A stretch of DNA of 64,000 bases from JADMIH01 sp035274425 (GTDB lineage Bacteria > Chloroflexota > Chloroflexia > QHBQ01 > JADMIH01), in contig DATEOC010000023.1 in the NCBI GenBank assembly GCA_035274425.1, positions 62,001 through 126,000 of the forward strand. Direction: 5' to 3'. Numbering within the stretch: position 1 is the first letter of the stretch; each line of letters begins with the position of its first letter. Position numbers and translations under genes: made by a program. Positions 16,949 to 25,383 of this stretch are shown one piece after another. The notes below the pieces were generated by a model that worked only from the letters and a program-made list of their open reading frames with translations, was not told where the DNA came from and made no database searches.

Positions 16949-17860
16949 TCACGAGCTAAGTGGTGATTTGTAGCGCACGGGCTGCACCCTGCTTATGCTG
17001 AAGAAGATGAGTATCGCACTGAAGAGAAGCGCTTCTATGCAGAAGAGGAGCCATGGGGATATGATCAAGACTGTGTTACCGTTCGAGCTAAACATTCCCC
17101 AATTATCCGTTGTGTAGATGAAAAGCGAATCACCCCTCAGGTAGTACATCTCACTCATCCCCAGAGCGATTACAGGGTGAGATGAGAGCATTATCAGGGA
17201 AAAGTAAAAGAAGCCCTCTGTATTGACTGAAGAGGTGCCGTAATAGCTGGAGGTCATAGTCATGGTGGTCACAATGTAATAGATGAAGGGCACACCTAGC
17301 GTAAGGAAGAGTATAGTGCCGTAGGTCAGCACATTGCTCGCCACGCTCGTCTTTACGATTGAAGACCAGAAGATGCCCACCGAGGCGAAGAGGAGCGCCG
17401 CGAAGAGCATCACCACCTGCGACAGGATTATCTCCTCCGGCGATACCCCCCCGAACATGAAGGCGAGGCTCTCCAGGGGCGCGATGGCGATTATGAGGAG
17501 CGCCACGTAGGCCAGGGCCGACCCCAGCTTGCCCATTATGATAGAGCGAGCGGGCAGGAGGGTGGTAACAAGGAGCTCATACGTCTTCTGCTCGCGCTCC
17601 TGGGTGATGGCGCTCGACGTGAAAGCGGGGGTGAGGAGGGCCACCATTATGGCCTGGAATGTTACCAGGCCGAAGAAGATTGCCTTACCGACCTGCGACG
17701 ATTGGGGGCTATTGAAGCCCGCGCCGGCGTTCTTCGCCGCCGCGTATATCATCATCGAAATGATGCTCAGCACCGACAGGTAAATCACCAGTATCAGCAG
17801 GGAGCGCCACCCACGCATCCTCCCCCGAAGCTCTTTGACGATGACGGGATTTATTTTCAT
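16949..17860 (-). CDS. ABC-2 type transporter permease
   Basis: 303 aa with about six transmembrane segments. The N-terminus MKINPVIVKELRGRMRGWRS and the loop SSAITQEREQKTYELLVTTL are characteristic of ABC-2 permeases such as GldF/NosY-type proteins. Its ATG overlaps the stop of the ATP-binding gene upstream (TAATG at 17858-17862), showing translational coupling. Together they form a two-component exporter or envelope-remodelling ABC system; the cargo is not indicated. The low-complexity loop SSYYGTSSVNTEG is external. Downstream there are 120 nt without features before the 600-aa gene. Confidence 0.9.
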   Translation of the reverse strand: MKINPVIVKELRGRMRGWRSLLILVIYLSVLSIISMMIYAAAKNAGAGFNSPQSSQVGKAIFFGLVTFQAIMVALLTPAFTSSAITQEREQKTYELLVTTLLPARSIIMGKLGSALAYVALLIIAIAPLESLAFMFGGVSPEEIILSQVVMLFAALLFASVGIFWSSIVKTSVASNVLTYGTILFLTLGVPFIYYIVTTMTMTSSYYGTSSVNTEGFFYFSLIMLSSHPVIALGMSEMYYLRGDSLFIYTTDNWGMFSSNGNTVLIISPWLLFCIEALLFSAILIFFSISRVQPVRYKSPLSS

Positions 17861-18960
17861 TACTGCACCAGACCTTTCGTGGTGCTCAAGAATATATCTT
17901 CCAGGTTCCCTACAGTCTCACCGAAGCCGAACACGGGTATGCCCGCGCTGACTAGCTGCGACAGCATCTCGCCAAGGAGCGCGTCATTACCGTCAACGCG
18001 TACGACAATTTCGGATTTCGGATTTGTGCCGAAGGCCATTTCGGATTTGGGGGTAGCACCGTCAGGTCTAGCCTCTGACCCCTGACCCCTGACCCCTGAC
18101 CCATCGTCCAAGCGTATACTCAAGACGCCATGCAGTTTCTCCAGCAGCGCGACGGCCTCAGCAGCGCGGGCAAGCACTTTGATGTGAATCTCACGGGCGG
18201 GCTGCAATCTCTGGAGGATGTCCGATACGCGGCCACTCTCAAGGAGCCTGCCGCGCTCGATGATTCCGACGTGGGTACACATCTCGGCAAGCTCGGTGAG
18301 GATGTGCGATGAGACGAGTATCGTCTTACCGAGGCGCTGTAGCTCCCTCAATAGCTCCCGGAGCTCGATTCGGGCGCGGGGGTCGAGGCCGGAGGCCGGT
18401 TCATCCAGTATCAGCAGGTCAGGCTCATGCACCAGCGTGCGGGCGAGGCAGAGGCGTTGCTTCATACCCCGCGATAGGTCCTCTACGAAGCTGTCGCGCT
18501 TCACCGTGAGGTCAACCAGCGCAAGGAGGTCGTCCGTCAAGGCTTTGCGGCGATTGGCGGGCACGTTGTAGGAGGCGGCGAAGAAGTCGAGGTATTCCCA
18601 CACTTTCATGTTGTCGTACACGCCAAAGAAGTCGGGCATATAGCCAATGCGCCGCCTCACCTCGTACGGCTCCTCCGTTACGGGGTAGCCCGACACCCAG
18701 GCCTGCCCCGACGAAGGGGCCAGGAGCGTAGAGAGGATGCGCATTGTAGTCGTCTTACCCGCGCCGTTCGGCCCGATGAAGCCGTAGATAGAGCCACGCT
18801 CGATGGCGAGATTCAAATCGCTCAAGGCGACGAACGCGCCGTACTGCTTCGTCAGGTGGGATGTATGCACGATGAGCCTCCGCACCACAGGCGAAACTGG
18901 AGCCTGGGCGGTGCGCGAAGCTCTTGTTATGATGGTTGAGTTTTCAGTCTGGTTGTCCAT
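17860..18960 (-). CDS. ABC transporter ATP-binding protein (ABC-2 system)
   Basis: 366 aa. Walker A GPNGAGKT at residues 63-70, signature LSRGMKQRLCLARTL, and Walker B LLILDEPASGLDP are intact, so ATP hydrolysis is expected. It energises the permease encoded immediately downstream. The C-terminal regulatory domain ends GNLEDIFLSTTKGLVQ, as in CcmA/GldA/NatA-type proteins. Residues about 285-318 (SGVRGQGSEARPDGATPKSE and neighbours) are coded by heptamer repeats and interrupt this domain between two predicted strands, in frame. It starts 2 nt after the stop of the 850-aa gene. Confidence 0.92.
   Translation of the reverse strand: MDNQTENSTIITRASRTAQAPVSPVVRRLIVHTSHLTKQYGAFVALSDLNLAIERGSIYGFIGPNGAGKTTTMRILSTLLAPSSGQAWVSGYPVTEEPYEVRRRIGYMPDFFGVYDNMKVWEYLDFFAASYNVPANRRKALTDDLLALVDLTVKRDSFVEDLSRGMKQRLCLARTLVHEPDLLILDEPASGLDPRARIELRELLRELQRLGKTILVSSHILTELAEMCTHVGIIERGRLLESGRVSDILQRLQPAREIHIKVLARAAEAVALLEKLHGVLSIRLDDGSGVRGQGSEARPDGATPKSEMAFGTNPKSEIVVRVDGNDALLGEMLSQLVSAGIPVFGFGETVGNLEDIFLSTTKGLVQ
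18006..18104. repeat. Heptamer insertion inside the ABC ATPase gene
   Basis: TTTCGGA units at 18007-18050 and about four TGACCCC units at 18074-18104 lie in frame in the C-terminal domain of the ATP-binding protein. The encoded segment is hydrophilic and is probably an exposed loop. Confidence 0.88.
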
Positions 18961-18962
18961 TG

Positions 18963-21515
18963 CTAGCGACCTTCGTTCAAACTGAAGGCCAAAGTCGGCA
19001 GGCCCACCAATTTGCTGCCATCTTTGGAGAGGATACGGATCGTCAGGTCACCTGCGGGACCAACGTGGTCGCGCGGATTGGGTATCGGGAAAGCCAGGTC
19101 GGTGCCGTTATGGGCGGGTAGCGTATCGATACGGTCCCACGCCCCGGTCACTACGTTATAGACGAGCATATCCGCCGAGGTGAGCAGAGACTCGGTTACT
19201 CTCAGCCGGATATCATCAGCGTTAGAGCGATACGTGCCTACAGGTAGACTTGCCAGCAGATCAGCGTACGGGTTGATGGTCAAGGAGGAGTTGTGTGTTG
19301 CGGTAGAGTCGAGCCATACCTCACTATTGGCCGGGGCGTACACCCAGAAGGGCACGCTAGCGACGTGGGGCTGGCCTACATCTGCGCCAGCACTCACCGG
19401 CAATTGAGCCGTCCACAGGTTCAGATCCTCGGATGTTGGGCTGCGGTCGGCAACCGCGAAACCACCGGGAACGGGAGGCCCCCACGCGAGGGCTATGACA
19501 CCCATGTCAGTGGGCGCAGTAGTGGAGAGTAGATCACTCAGGCCCGTACTCAGTAGCTCGACCTTCCGATTGTAGCGACGTTGAGCGTCGGAGATGCGCT
19601 GTTCGCCGTAGTAGGGCGGACCTGAGGGGGCGAAACCCAACGGCGCTTGCAGCAGACGCTCAGGGGAACCTTCACTCAATGGCTGCTGAGAGATATTCAG
19701 CCGCGCCTGCGCTTCCTGGCCGGGTGCCAGAGTGCCGATAAGTTGCGTCTCATCTCCTCGAACCAGTGCCACATCCTGAAGCTCTACCCCTGAGCGATTG
19801 CGTACGGTCCCTTCGATAGCGCCGTCTCCCAGGTGGAGATCAGCTTCCAAAGGGGATTCAGCAGCAATGGCGCTTTCGGAAAGGAAAGCGCGTAAGCTCC
19901 AGGTGTTGATGTTTACGTTGGAGAGGCGGGTAGGGCCACCGTCACCCCCACCCGTCACGAGCGCGGGGTTCTCAGGGCCGGAGCCATAGCCATAGGAGCT
20001 TATCTCCGAGATGGTGCTGTCTGATGCACTCTCCAGACTGTAAGTGCCACGTTGCGGCGAGAAGATGCCAAAGAAGTGGTCCACAGGCGACTGTGGCAGT
20101 CCGGGCGCGGTGTGCACAACGTTGGAGTTCAAGGCGAGCAAATTACCACCCTTCACGCCATACCCCACTGCATAAGCTCCCAACGAGAATAGCAGGACCA
20201 AAGCCGGAACGGTGATCCAGGCAAGCTCACCTCTCTTCATACGACGCAGGATGATGAAATTGACCGGCCCGATGATTATTATGTAAACCAAAAGGAAGAG
20301 GCCTAGTACCCCCTCTGATGGAAGGTCGAGGCCTGGGATGTCGAACAGCCCGCCAGAGTAGGCAAAGATAGACCCTCCATAGGAGCTGCCGAAGGAGGTA
20401 TAGATATATGAGCTATAAGAGGTGCGGCGGCTCGCGCTCGCAGATAGGCGCACGGGGTGCTCAGCGACGATGCGCTTGAAGAGAGGCACGGTGCCGTCCC
20501 AACCTTTGAGGGGCGCGACTGCGGGCGACAGCCCAATATAGGCTACATGGCCGCTCCCCATGTCACGCATCGCCACCAGGGGCACGCCATCTTGCTTTGC
20601 GAGGGTACGGGCGGAGAGGTCGGGCAGGTCGCGTAGAGTGGCTGAAGGCGCGAGGAGTTGCCCTGTGGGAGTGATGGGTGTAGCTACCAGGTCGCCCAGG
20701 CTTGCGAGGCCGGTAAGAGTGACGGGATTGCCCAACGTCACCGGGAGGAGATCGGACAGCGCCGATAGCGCGCCCCCGCCCCCCGGCCTCCCCAGCCCCA
20801 CCAGCATACCGCCCCTCCCCACCCAGGCAGCGAGCGACTCTCTCTGCGCCGCGGTCAACGTGCCGGTGTCCTCATCATCAACTACGATAACGTCGAGGCT
20901 GTCGAGTGCATTGGAAAGGGGAGGTATGTCGGCCAGGCCGATGTGCAGCACAGCGGTGCGGGCAGGTGTAGAGGGTTGCAGCCCTGGCGCGCTATAGAGT
21001 GAAGGTGGGTACTCCGTATGGCCTAAGCCCTCGCCGTTGAGCGCGTTCAGGAGCGACTGGTCGGACGATATGACACCCAGGAGGAGGTTTGCCTGTTGCT
21101 CGTAGGGGGCGAGTGATACGTCCACACTCTTTATAACGGCGTTCCCATCCAGCAAGCGCACATTCAGGCTGCGGGTAAACGAAGCCGAATAGGCATAAAG
21201 AGTAATTTCCTTGCGCGACTGGGCAGGCAGGTCCACTTCCCGCGAATAGGTGATGAGATTGTTGGCCGGGCTATCGACAATCGAGTCTACAGTCACGCGC
21301 ACGCGCCGGCTATTTGCCCCAGGGGGGTTGGTAAGGGTCACACGTATTGGAAACCACTCGCCTATGAGGTATGAACCGTCGCTGCCAAAGCCGCCGGTGA
21401 CTAACAGTTCTACAGCAGGCTGGGCAGCAGGCGCAGCAACGATTGGCCCGCTTCCAGAAGCCAGCGCCAATACCGCCAGAGTAACAATCAGAGTAGAACA
21501 TATAGCAGCACGCAT
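18963..21515 (-). CDS. Large extracytoplasmic protein with internal TM segments, partner of the ABC-2 system
   Basis: 850 aa. An N-terminal signal segment (CSTLIVTLAVLALASGSGPI) is followed by a beta-rich region (PAVELLVTGGFGSDGSYLIG, EWFPIRVTLTNPPG), a class-I glutamine-amidotransferase-like fold (LDVIVVDDEDTGTLTAAQRE, AWVGRGGMLVGLGRPGGG), then two transmembrane helices (LGLFLLVYIIIIGPVNFIIL, WITVPALVLLFSLGAYAVGY) and a C-terminal beta-rich half. The layout is like the auxiliary proteins beside GldA/GldF-type ABC systems, but no family is claimed. Its stop is 2 nt before the ABC ATPase start, so the genes probably work together at the cell envelope. Confidence 0.65.
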   Translation of the reverse strand: MRAAICSTLIVTLAVLALASGSGPIVAAPAAQPAVELLVTGGFGSDGSYLIGEWFPIRVTLTNPPGANSRRVRVTVDSIVDSPANNLITYSREVDLPAQSRKEITLYAYSASFTRSLNVRLLDGNAVIKSVDVSLAPYEQQANLLLGVISSDQSLLNALNGEGLGHTEYPPSLYSAPGLQPSTPARTAVLHIGLADIPPLSNALDSLDVIVVDDEDTGTLTAAQRESLAAWVGRGGMLVGLGRPGGGGALSALSDLLPVTLGNPVTLTGLASLGDLVATPITPTGQLLAPSATLRDLPDLSARTLAKQDGVPLVAMRDMGSGHVAYIGLSPAVAPLKGWDGTVPLFKRIVAEHPVRLSASASRRTSYSSYIYTSFGSSYGGSIFAYSGGLFDIPGLDLPSEGVLGLFLLVYIIIIGPVNFIILRRMKRGELAWITVPALVLLFSLGAYAVGYGVKGGNLLALNSNVVHTAPGLPQSPVDHFFGIFSPQRGTYSLESASDSTISEISSYGYGSGPENPALVTGGGDGGPTRLSNVNINTWSLRAFLSESAIAAESPLEADLHLGDGAIEGTVRNRSGVELQDVALVRGDETQLIGTLAPGQEAQARLNISQQPLSEGSPERLLQAPLGFAPSGPPYYGEQRISDAQRRYNRKVELLSTGLSDLLSTTAPTDMGVIALAWGPPVPGGFAVADRSPTSEDLNLWTAQLPVSAGADVGQPHVASVPFWVYAPANSEVWLDSTATHNSSLTINPYADLLASLPVGTYRSNADDIRLRVTESLLTSADMLVYNVVTGAWDRIDTLPAHNGTDLAFPIPNPRDHVGPAGDLTIRILSKDGSKLVGLPTLAFSLNEGR

Positions 21516-21555
21516 AGCCAGTCTATCCCTTCAATTTTCGGTCCCCAATAAAACC

Positions 21556-21645
21556 TCTACGCCCTCTGCGTCGAACCAAAAACAACCTTTGCGCTCTTTG
21601 CCCTCTTTGCGTTTAATAATCACGTTTCACGTTTCACGCATCACG
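21556..21645. repeat. CTCTGCGTC-like repeat fragments and CACGTTT heptamers
   Basis: Positions 21556-21618 hold degenerate CCTCTGCGTC and CTCTTTGCCCTCTTTGCG units like the right half of the 114-bp element. They are followed by CACGTTT/CACGCAT heptamers (21621-21645), which supply the last codons and the TGA stop of the PH-domain protein (VMRET). Confidence 0.8.
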
Positions 21646-22904
21646 TCATGGTACGCCCTCAGCCACCCTTCGATCTCGCGGTCCACGCCTGAGTGCTCCT
21701 TGAGGCGATATTCATCGAGGCGGGTCATTATCTCCTGCTGTACTTCACGCGGGTGGGGTATACCCCTAAAGACGAATTCAGTCGCTTCCCCCGGCGTCTT
21801 TATGACCACGTCGCCGAAGTTGAAGAAGTGAGCGAGGAGGCCGGGGACAACGTAGCTCACGTCGGTGATGCGCGTAATCAGGGTCTCTTTGGACTGCTCG
21901 CGCAGGCCAAGCGGAAGACTGTCTATATGATAAACGCGTTCGTGGTCCAATTTATACAGGTCAACGCGCCAATCTTCCCAATTCCATAGCATCCAGGCGA
22001 TGCAAAAAGGGGTAAATAGCGCCAACGCCCACCCCAGCTTGCTCGCCAGCGGCCCCGTCAACCCCTGGCTATCGAGCATAGCCGATACACCCCAAAGGGA
22101 TAGCACTACAACATATGCCAACAAAGGCCATATCATGGTGCGTGCCAGGTAGAATGGGTGCTTGCGCCACACGATAATGGAGTGCGGCTCGGTCCTTGCC
22201 CCCCTCCCGGCCATGCGCGTGGCCACCCCAGGCGGGAGGTAATCGGCGGGGTCGCGGCCATCGAGGATGCCTCTTATGGCGGCGCGGCGATAGTCTTCGG
22301 GCGGGGGCTGAACGGCACGCCAGGCGGCTTGCTGCGCGAATACCGCCTCGCGTATAGCCCTGGGGCGAGACACGCTCTCGAAAGTGAACACTCCTACCCC
22401 TGCCGTGTCAATCTGCACATCCCCGAAGTCGAGCGCGGTGCCCAGGGCGTGAGGGTACGTAGCGGTCACATTCTGTATCTTGAGCACGGGCGCTTCGCGG
22501 CGCGACTCGCGGAGGAAGAGTATCTTGTCCATGATCACTACACGGCGAGTGGTGAGGGCGATCCAGTGATCGAGCCAGTCGAACGTAACATATGCCCCCC
22601 AGGTGAGTATAGGGAGGCAGAGCGAAAGCCACAGGAACATAACCACAGGCGCGACCCAACCCGGCAGGCCACCCCCGGATAGAGCAATTGGGTCGGGTTG
22701 CAACCCGCGCACAACGGTAGGCATGAAGAAGAGGCTGGCTACCCACAGAGCCAATAACAGGAGTGGTCCAACCAGCCTGATAAGAAGCACAATCGGGTGC
22801 CGTCTCATCAATACTAACACACGCTCTCCAGGCCGCAAGTCCGGGATAACGCGGAGTGCGGAGTGCGGAGTGCGGAGTCTCAGCCGCGCATTCGTTCTCG
22901 CCAT
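21627..22904 (-). CDS. Membrane protein with bacterial PH domains
   Basis: 425 aa. An N-terminal part with two TM helices (LLIRLVGPLLLLALWVASLF, PVVMFLWLSLCLPILTWGAY) leads into a bPH-like module (DHWIALTTRRVVIMDKILFL, RREAPVLKIQNVTATYPHAL, FGDVQIDTAGVGVFTFESVS). A second TM pair is followed by a second module (LDHERVYHIDSLPLGLREQS, ISDV/TDVSYVVPGLLAHFFN, FGDVVIKTPGEATEFVFRGI). The repeated GDV-I-T-G pattern is typical of YdbT/YdbS-like PH proteins. The start ATG lies 6 nt from a -10 box, so the mRNA is probably leaderless. Residues 9-16 (LRTPHSAL) are coded by GCACTCC heptamers. Role unknown; likely membrane-stress or envelope related. Confidence 0.82.
   Translation of the reverse strand: MARTNARLRLRTPHSALRVIPDLRPGERVLVLMRRHPIVLLIRLVGPLLLLALWVASLFFMPTVVRGLQPDPIALSGGGLPGWVAPVVMFLWLSLCLPILTWGAYVTFDWLDHWIALTTRRVVIMDKILFLRESRREAPVLKIQNVTATYPHALGTALDFGDVQIDTAGVGVFTFESVSRPRAIREAVFAQQAAWRAVQPPPEDYRRAAIRGILDGRDPADYLPPGVATRMAGRGARTEPHSIIVWRKHPFYLARTMIWPLLAYVVVLSLWGVSAMLDSQGLTGPLASKLGWALALFTPFCIAWMLWNWEDWRVDLYKLDHERVYHIDSLPLGLREQSKETLITRITDVSYVVPGLLAHFFNFGDVVIKTPGEATEFVFRGIPHPREVQQEIMTRLDEYRLKEHSGVDREIEGWLRAYHDVMRET
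22851..22879. repeat. GCGGAGT heptamer array inside the PH-protein N-terminus
   Basis: Four units of GCGGAGT on the plus strand. Three units (21 nt) encode RTPHSAL in frame in the minus-strand PH-domain protein. Confidence 0.88.
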
Positions 22905-22910
22905 AGGCCC

Positions 22911-22939
22911 ATCTTACACCAGTGAGGGTAGTGGTGCAA
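22911..22939 (-). promoter_or_regulatory. Sigma-70-like promoter of the PH/ABC-2 operon, leaderless
   Basis: On the minus strand: TTGCAC (22934-22939), a 17-nt spacer, TAAGAT (22911-22916), then GGGCCT and the ATG at 22904. The expected transcription start coincides with the start codon and no ribosome-binding site is present. Confidence 0.75.
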
Positions 22940-22945
22940 CAAGCT

Positions 22946-23155
22946 GGACGACGGACGACAGACGACAATCTACAATCTAAACACAGAGACACAAAGAGCA
23001 CAAAGGTAACACAGAGTTTATTATTGATTACTATAAACCCTTAATAATCTCTGTGCGTCCTCTGTGTCTTTGTGTCTCTGCGTTTAATCCGCATTCTGCC
23101 TTCTGCCTTCTGCCTTCTGCCGTCCGTCGTCCGTCGTCCGTCGTCCGTCATCCAC
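22946..23155. repeat. Second composite: heptamer arrays around a copy of the 114-bp element
   Basis: GACGACG/GACGACA units at 22946-22967, a copy of the 114-bp CTCTGTGT element at 22978-23091 (about 10 mismatches to 1356-1469, no indels), then CTTCTGC units (23092-23120) and CCGTCGT units (23121-23150). It occupies the whole region between two divergent genes. Confidence 0.9.
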
Positions 23156-23160
23156 TCATG

Positions 23161-23166
23161 TATAAT
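23161..23166 (+). promoter_or_regulatory. -10 box of a probable leaderless promoter
   Basis: TATAAT is followed by GGAGCT and then the ATG at 23173, placing the start site at the initiation codon. No good -35 hexamer is seen; the upstream sequence is heptamer array. Confidence 0.6.
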
Positions 23167-23172
23167 GGAGCT

Positions 23173-23631
23173 ATGGAAGTAGATGCAGTACGTATCGCTT
23201 GCCCGGCTTGCGGGTCGCGGCTGACTGTTATGCCGCGCATACAATATTTGGCTTGCAAGCACTGCGGCAGTGAGTACCTCGTGCAGCGCCGGGGCAACAC
23301 CATCGGCCTCGAAGCCTTCGCGGAGGAGCAATTCGAAATCAGCAAGAAGATAGCTGCCGTCGAGAAGACGCAGACAGAGGGTTGCAGCAACGTCTTCTTC
23401 TGGATATTCGCGGTGGCAGGTATCTTCTTCTGCCTCCTGGGCTACCTGGGGCGCACCTTCCTCAACAGCAATATACCTCTGGTGCTAGGGTGGGCGCTGT
23501 CAATCCTCGCGCTTGTGGTGGCGGCAGGCGTGCTGTTACAGATGCTCAACTCCCAGCGCGGCGAGCGCCTGAAGCTGGAGGCCCAGCAGCAAGAACTGCA
23601 TGAGCAGCGAGGCGAACAACCTGACGAGTAG
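23173..23631 (+). CDS. Zinc-ribbon membrane protein
   Basis: 152 aa starting MEVDAVRIACPACGSRL. A four-cysteine zinc ribbon (CPACG at residues 10-14, CKHCG about 20 residues later) is followed by a spacer and two TM helices (FFWIFAVAGIFFCLLGYLG, LVLGWALSILALVVAAGVLL), and a charged coiled-coil tail (KLEAQQQELHEQRGEQPDE). Probably a small membrane-anchored sensor or adaptor; function unknown. ATG 23173 is preferred over ATG 23158 because the latter would place the TATAAT box inside the gene; the open frame further upstream is repeat sequence. It is divergent from the PH-domain operon. Confidence 0.75.
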   Translation: MEVDAVRIACPACGSRLTVMPRIQYLACKHCGSEYLVQRRGNTIGLEAFAEEQFEISKKIAAVEKTQTEGCSNVFFWIFAVAGIFFCLLGYLGRTFLNSNIPLVLGWALSILALVVAAGVLLQMLNSQRGERLKLEAQQQELHEQRGEQPDE

Positions 23632-23649
23632 CAGCGAAGAGTTCTACCT

Positions 23650-24822
23650 CTAACCTATGGCGGCAGAAAGGTCCTTTATAAGATCTTCTACGTTCTCAAT
23701 ACCCACGCTGAGGCGTACCAGGTTGTCTGGCACCGCGAGTGGAGAGTTAGCGACGCTTGCGTGGGTCATCACGCCCGGGTGCTCGATGAGCGACTCGACC
23801 CCGCCCAGGCTCTCGGCCAGCGCGAAGAGGCGAGTCCCTTGCACGATGCGGCGCGCCTCCTCCAGCCCGCCCTTCGCCAAGAAGGAGATCATGCCGCCGA
23901 AGGAGCTCATCTGCTTGCGTGCCAGCTCATGCTGGGGGTGCGAGGGGAGGCCGGGATAAGCGACGCGCTCGACGGAGGGGTGCCCCTCAAGGAACTCAGC
24001 TATGCGCATGGCGTTCGCCTCGTGGGCGCGCATCCTGATGCCAAGCGTCTTCACCCCGCGTAAGACCAGGAAGCAGTCCATTGGCCCAGGCACCGCGCCT
24101 ATCGCGTTTTGCAGGTATTTGAGCTTCTCATAGGCCGCATCGTCCGAGGTGACGATCAGGCCACCTACAGCGTCGCTGTGACCGCCGAGGTATTTAGTGG
24201 AGCTGTGTACCACTATATCCGCACCAAGCTTGAGGGGGAGTTGGCCGTAGGGCGATGCGAAGGTGTTGTCCACTATCACCCTCGCGCCATGCTCTTTAGC
24301 GATAGCCGATACCGCCGCAAGGTCCACCAGCTTCATCAGGGGGTTGGAGGGGGTCTCGATCCACACGCCCTTCGTATTCTCCCGCATTTGCTTGCACACC
24401 GATTCAGGGTTGGTCATGTCTATGTAGTCGAACTGGAGGCCGTAAGGTGCCAGCACGCGTTCGAATAGGCGGTAGGTGCCGCCATATACGTCGTTCGACA
24501 CGAGGAAGTGGTCACCCTGGGCGAAGAGGTACATGATGGTGGTCTCCGCACCCATGCCAGAGGCGAAGGCGAGGCCATACTTCCCCTCTTCGAGAGAGGC
24601 CACGCACTCCTCAAGGGCGGTACGGGTGGGGTTGCCCGTGCGCGAGTATTCGTACCCTTTATGCTCGCCCAGCCTCGTCTGCACGTAAGTAGAGGTCTGG
24701 TAGATGGGCACTATCACCGCGCCCGTGGTGGGATCCGGCTCCTGCCCCGCGTGTATTGCGCGTGTCTCAAAGCCATAGGTTGACAGGTCATGCCCGGATT
24801 GGCTTCTTTCTGCGTCTGACAT
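23650..24822 (-). CDS. Cystathionine gamma-synthase / gamma-lyase family PLP enzyme
   Basis: 390 aa, typical length for the Cys/Met metabolism PLP family. It has YSRTGNPTR (residues 59-67), DVYGGTYRLF, the cofactor-binding VIVDNTFASP, and HSSTKYLGGHSD with the Schiff-base Lys210. The C-terminus has RLSVGIENVEDLIKDL, as in MetB/MccB proteins. It either condenses an O-activated homoserine with cysteine or cleaves cystathionine; sequence reading alone does not separate the two. It stands alone, convergent with the zinc-ribbon gene. The stretch from its start to 25383 (561 nt) holds an inverted repeat at 24958-25031 and no gene. Confidence 0.9.
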   Translation of the reverse strand: MSDAERSQSGHDLSTYGFETRAIHAGQEPDPTTGAVIVPIYQTSTYVQTRLGEHKGYEYSRTGNPTRTALEECVASLEEGKYGLAFASGMGAETTIMYLFAQGDHFLVSNDVYGGTYRLFERVLAPYGLQFDYIDMTNPESVCKQMRENTKGVWIETPSNPLMKLVDLAAVSAIAKEHGARVIVDNTFASPYGQLPLKLGADIVVHSSTKYLGGHSDAVGGLIVTSDDAAYEKLKYLQNAIGAVPGPMDCFLVLRGVKTLGIRMRAHEANAMRIAEFLEGHPSVERVAYPGLPSHPQHELARKQMSSFGGMISFLAKGGLEEARRIVQGTRLFALAESLGGVESLIEHPGVMTHASVANSPLAVPDNLVRLSVGIENVEDLIKDLSAAIG

Positions 24823-24957
24823 TCCAACTCTCCTGTTAGCTTCTTGATTTTCACACCTTCAGTGGGGGAAGGAAGCAATTAATAGGTGCGTATCCTCTCC
24901 TCGACTGTATATCATAACAGGGTGTGGGCTGATACGCCAGCAGCGTAGGGAGTATAG

Positions 24958-25031
24958 GTAGGGGCAAGATTTATCGCGCCCTGGTCGCTACAATATCTGC
25001 TTGTTCCAGGGCGCGATAAATCTTGCCCTAC
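24958..25031. repeat. 26/27-bp inverted repeat, possible MITE-like element
   Basis: Left arm 24958-24984 (GTAGGGGCAAGATTTATCGC...) and right arm 25006-25031 (...GCGATAAATCTTGCCCTAC) are complementary with one extra G on the left; the spacer is 21 nt. It lies in a 561-nt intergenic region. There is no T-run suggesting a terminator. Confidence 0.85.
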
Positions 25032-25371
25032 AGACCTCTCTTCGCTTTTCGTCACTCGCCAGCGGAGCTATGGAGGCAAGATCTATTCATTCGTAGGGCA
25101 ACTGCTCTCCTAGCCTGACCTGATATAGAGCACAGAATTAACCTATTCTGGTGATGTGGTAGCTGGACAACTGTGCTAACATCCACATTGCTACGACTCT
25201 AATCAAAGTTCGGCCTGATACCTCACTGAGGAAAGGTCGTATAGTCGTATAAGAGTAGCATAAGTGGATGCCAGATGCTATTTTTAGATAGCGTCTAGCT
25301 CCTGTCCATGGACGGACCACAGAGCCACAGATATGTGCCTGTTCGTCTTGCCACGTAAGGATAAGAACTTT

Positions 25372-25378
25372 AAGGAGG
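25372..25378 (+). promoter_or_regulatory. Strong ribosome-binding site fixing the start of the His-rich protein
   Basis: AAGGAGG lies 5 nt before ATG 25384. It rules out the longer in-frame start at 25333. Confidence 0.9.
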
Positions 25379-25383
25379 TTACA

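Noticed and set aside
24958..25031. Rho-independent terminator of the PLP enzyme gene
   Set aside because: It lies upstream, not downstream, of that minus-strand gene and lacks a T-run.
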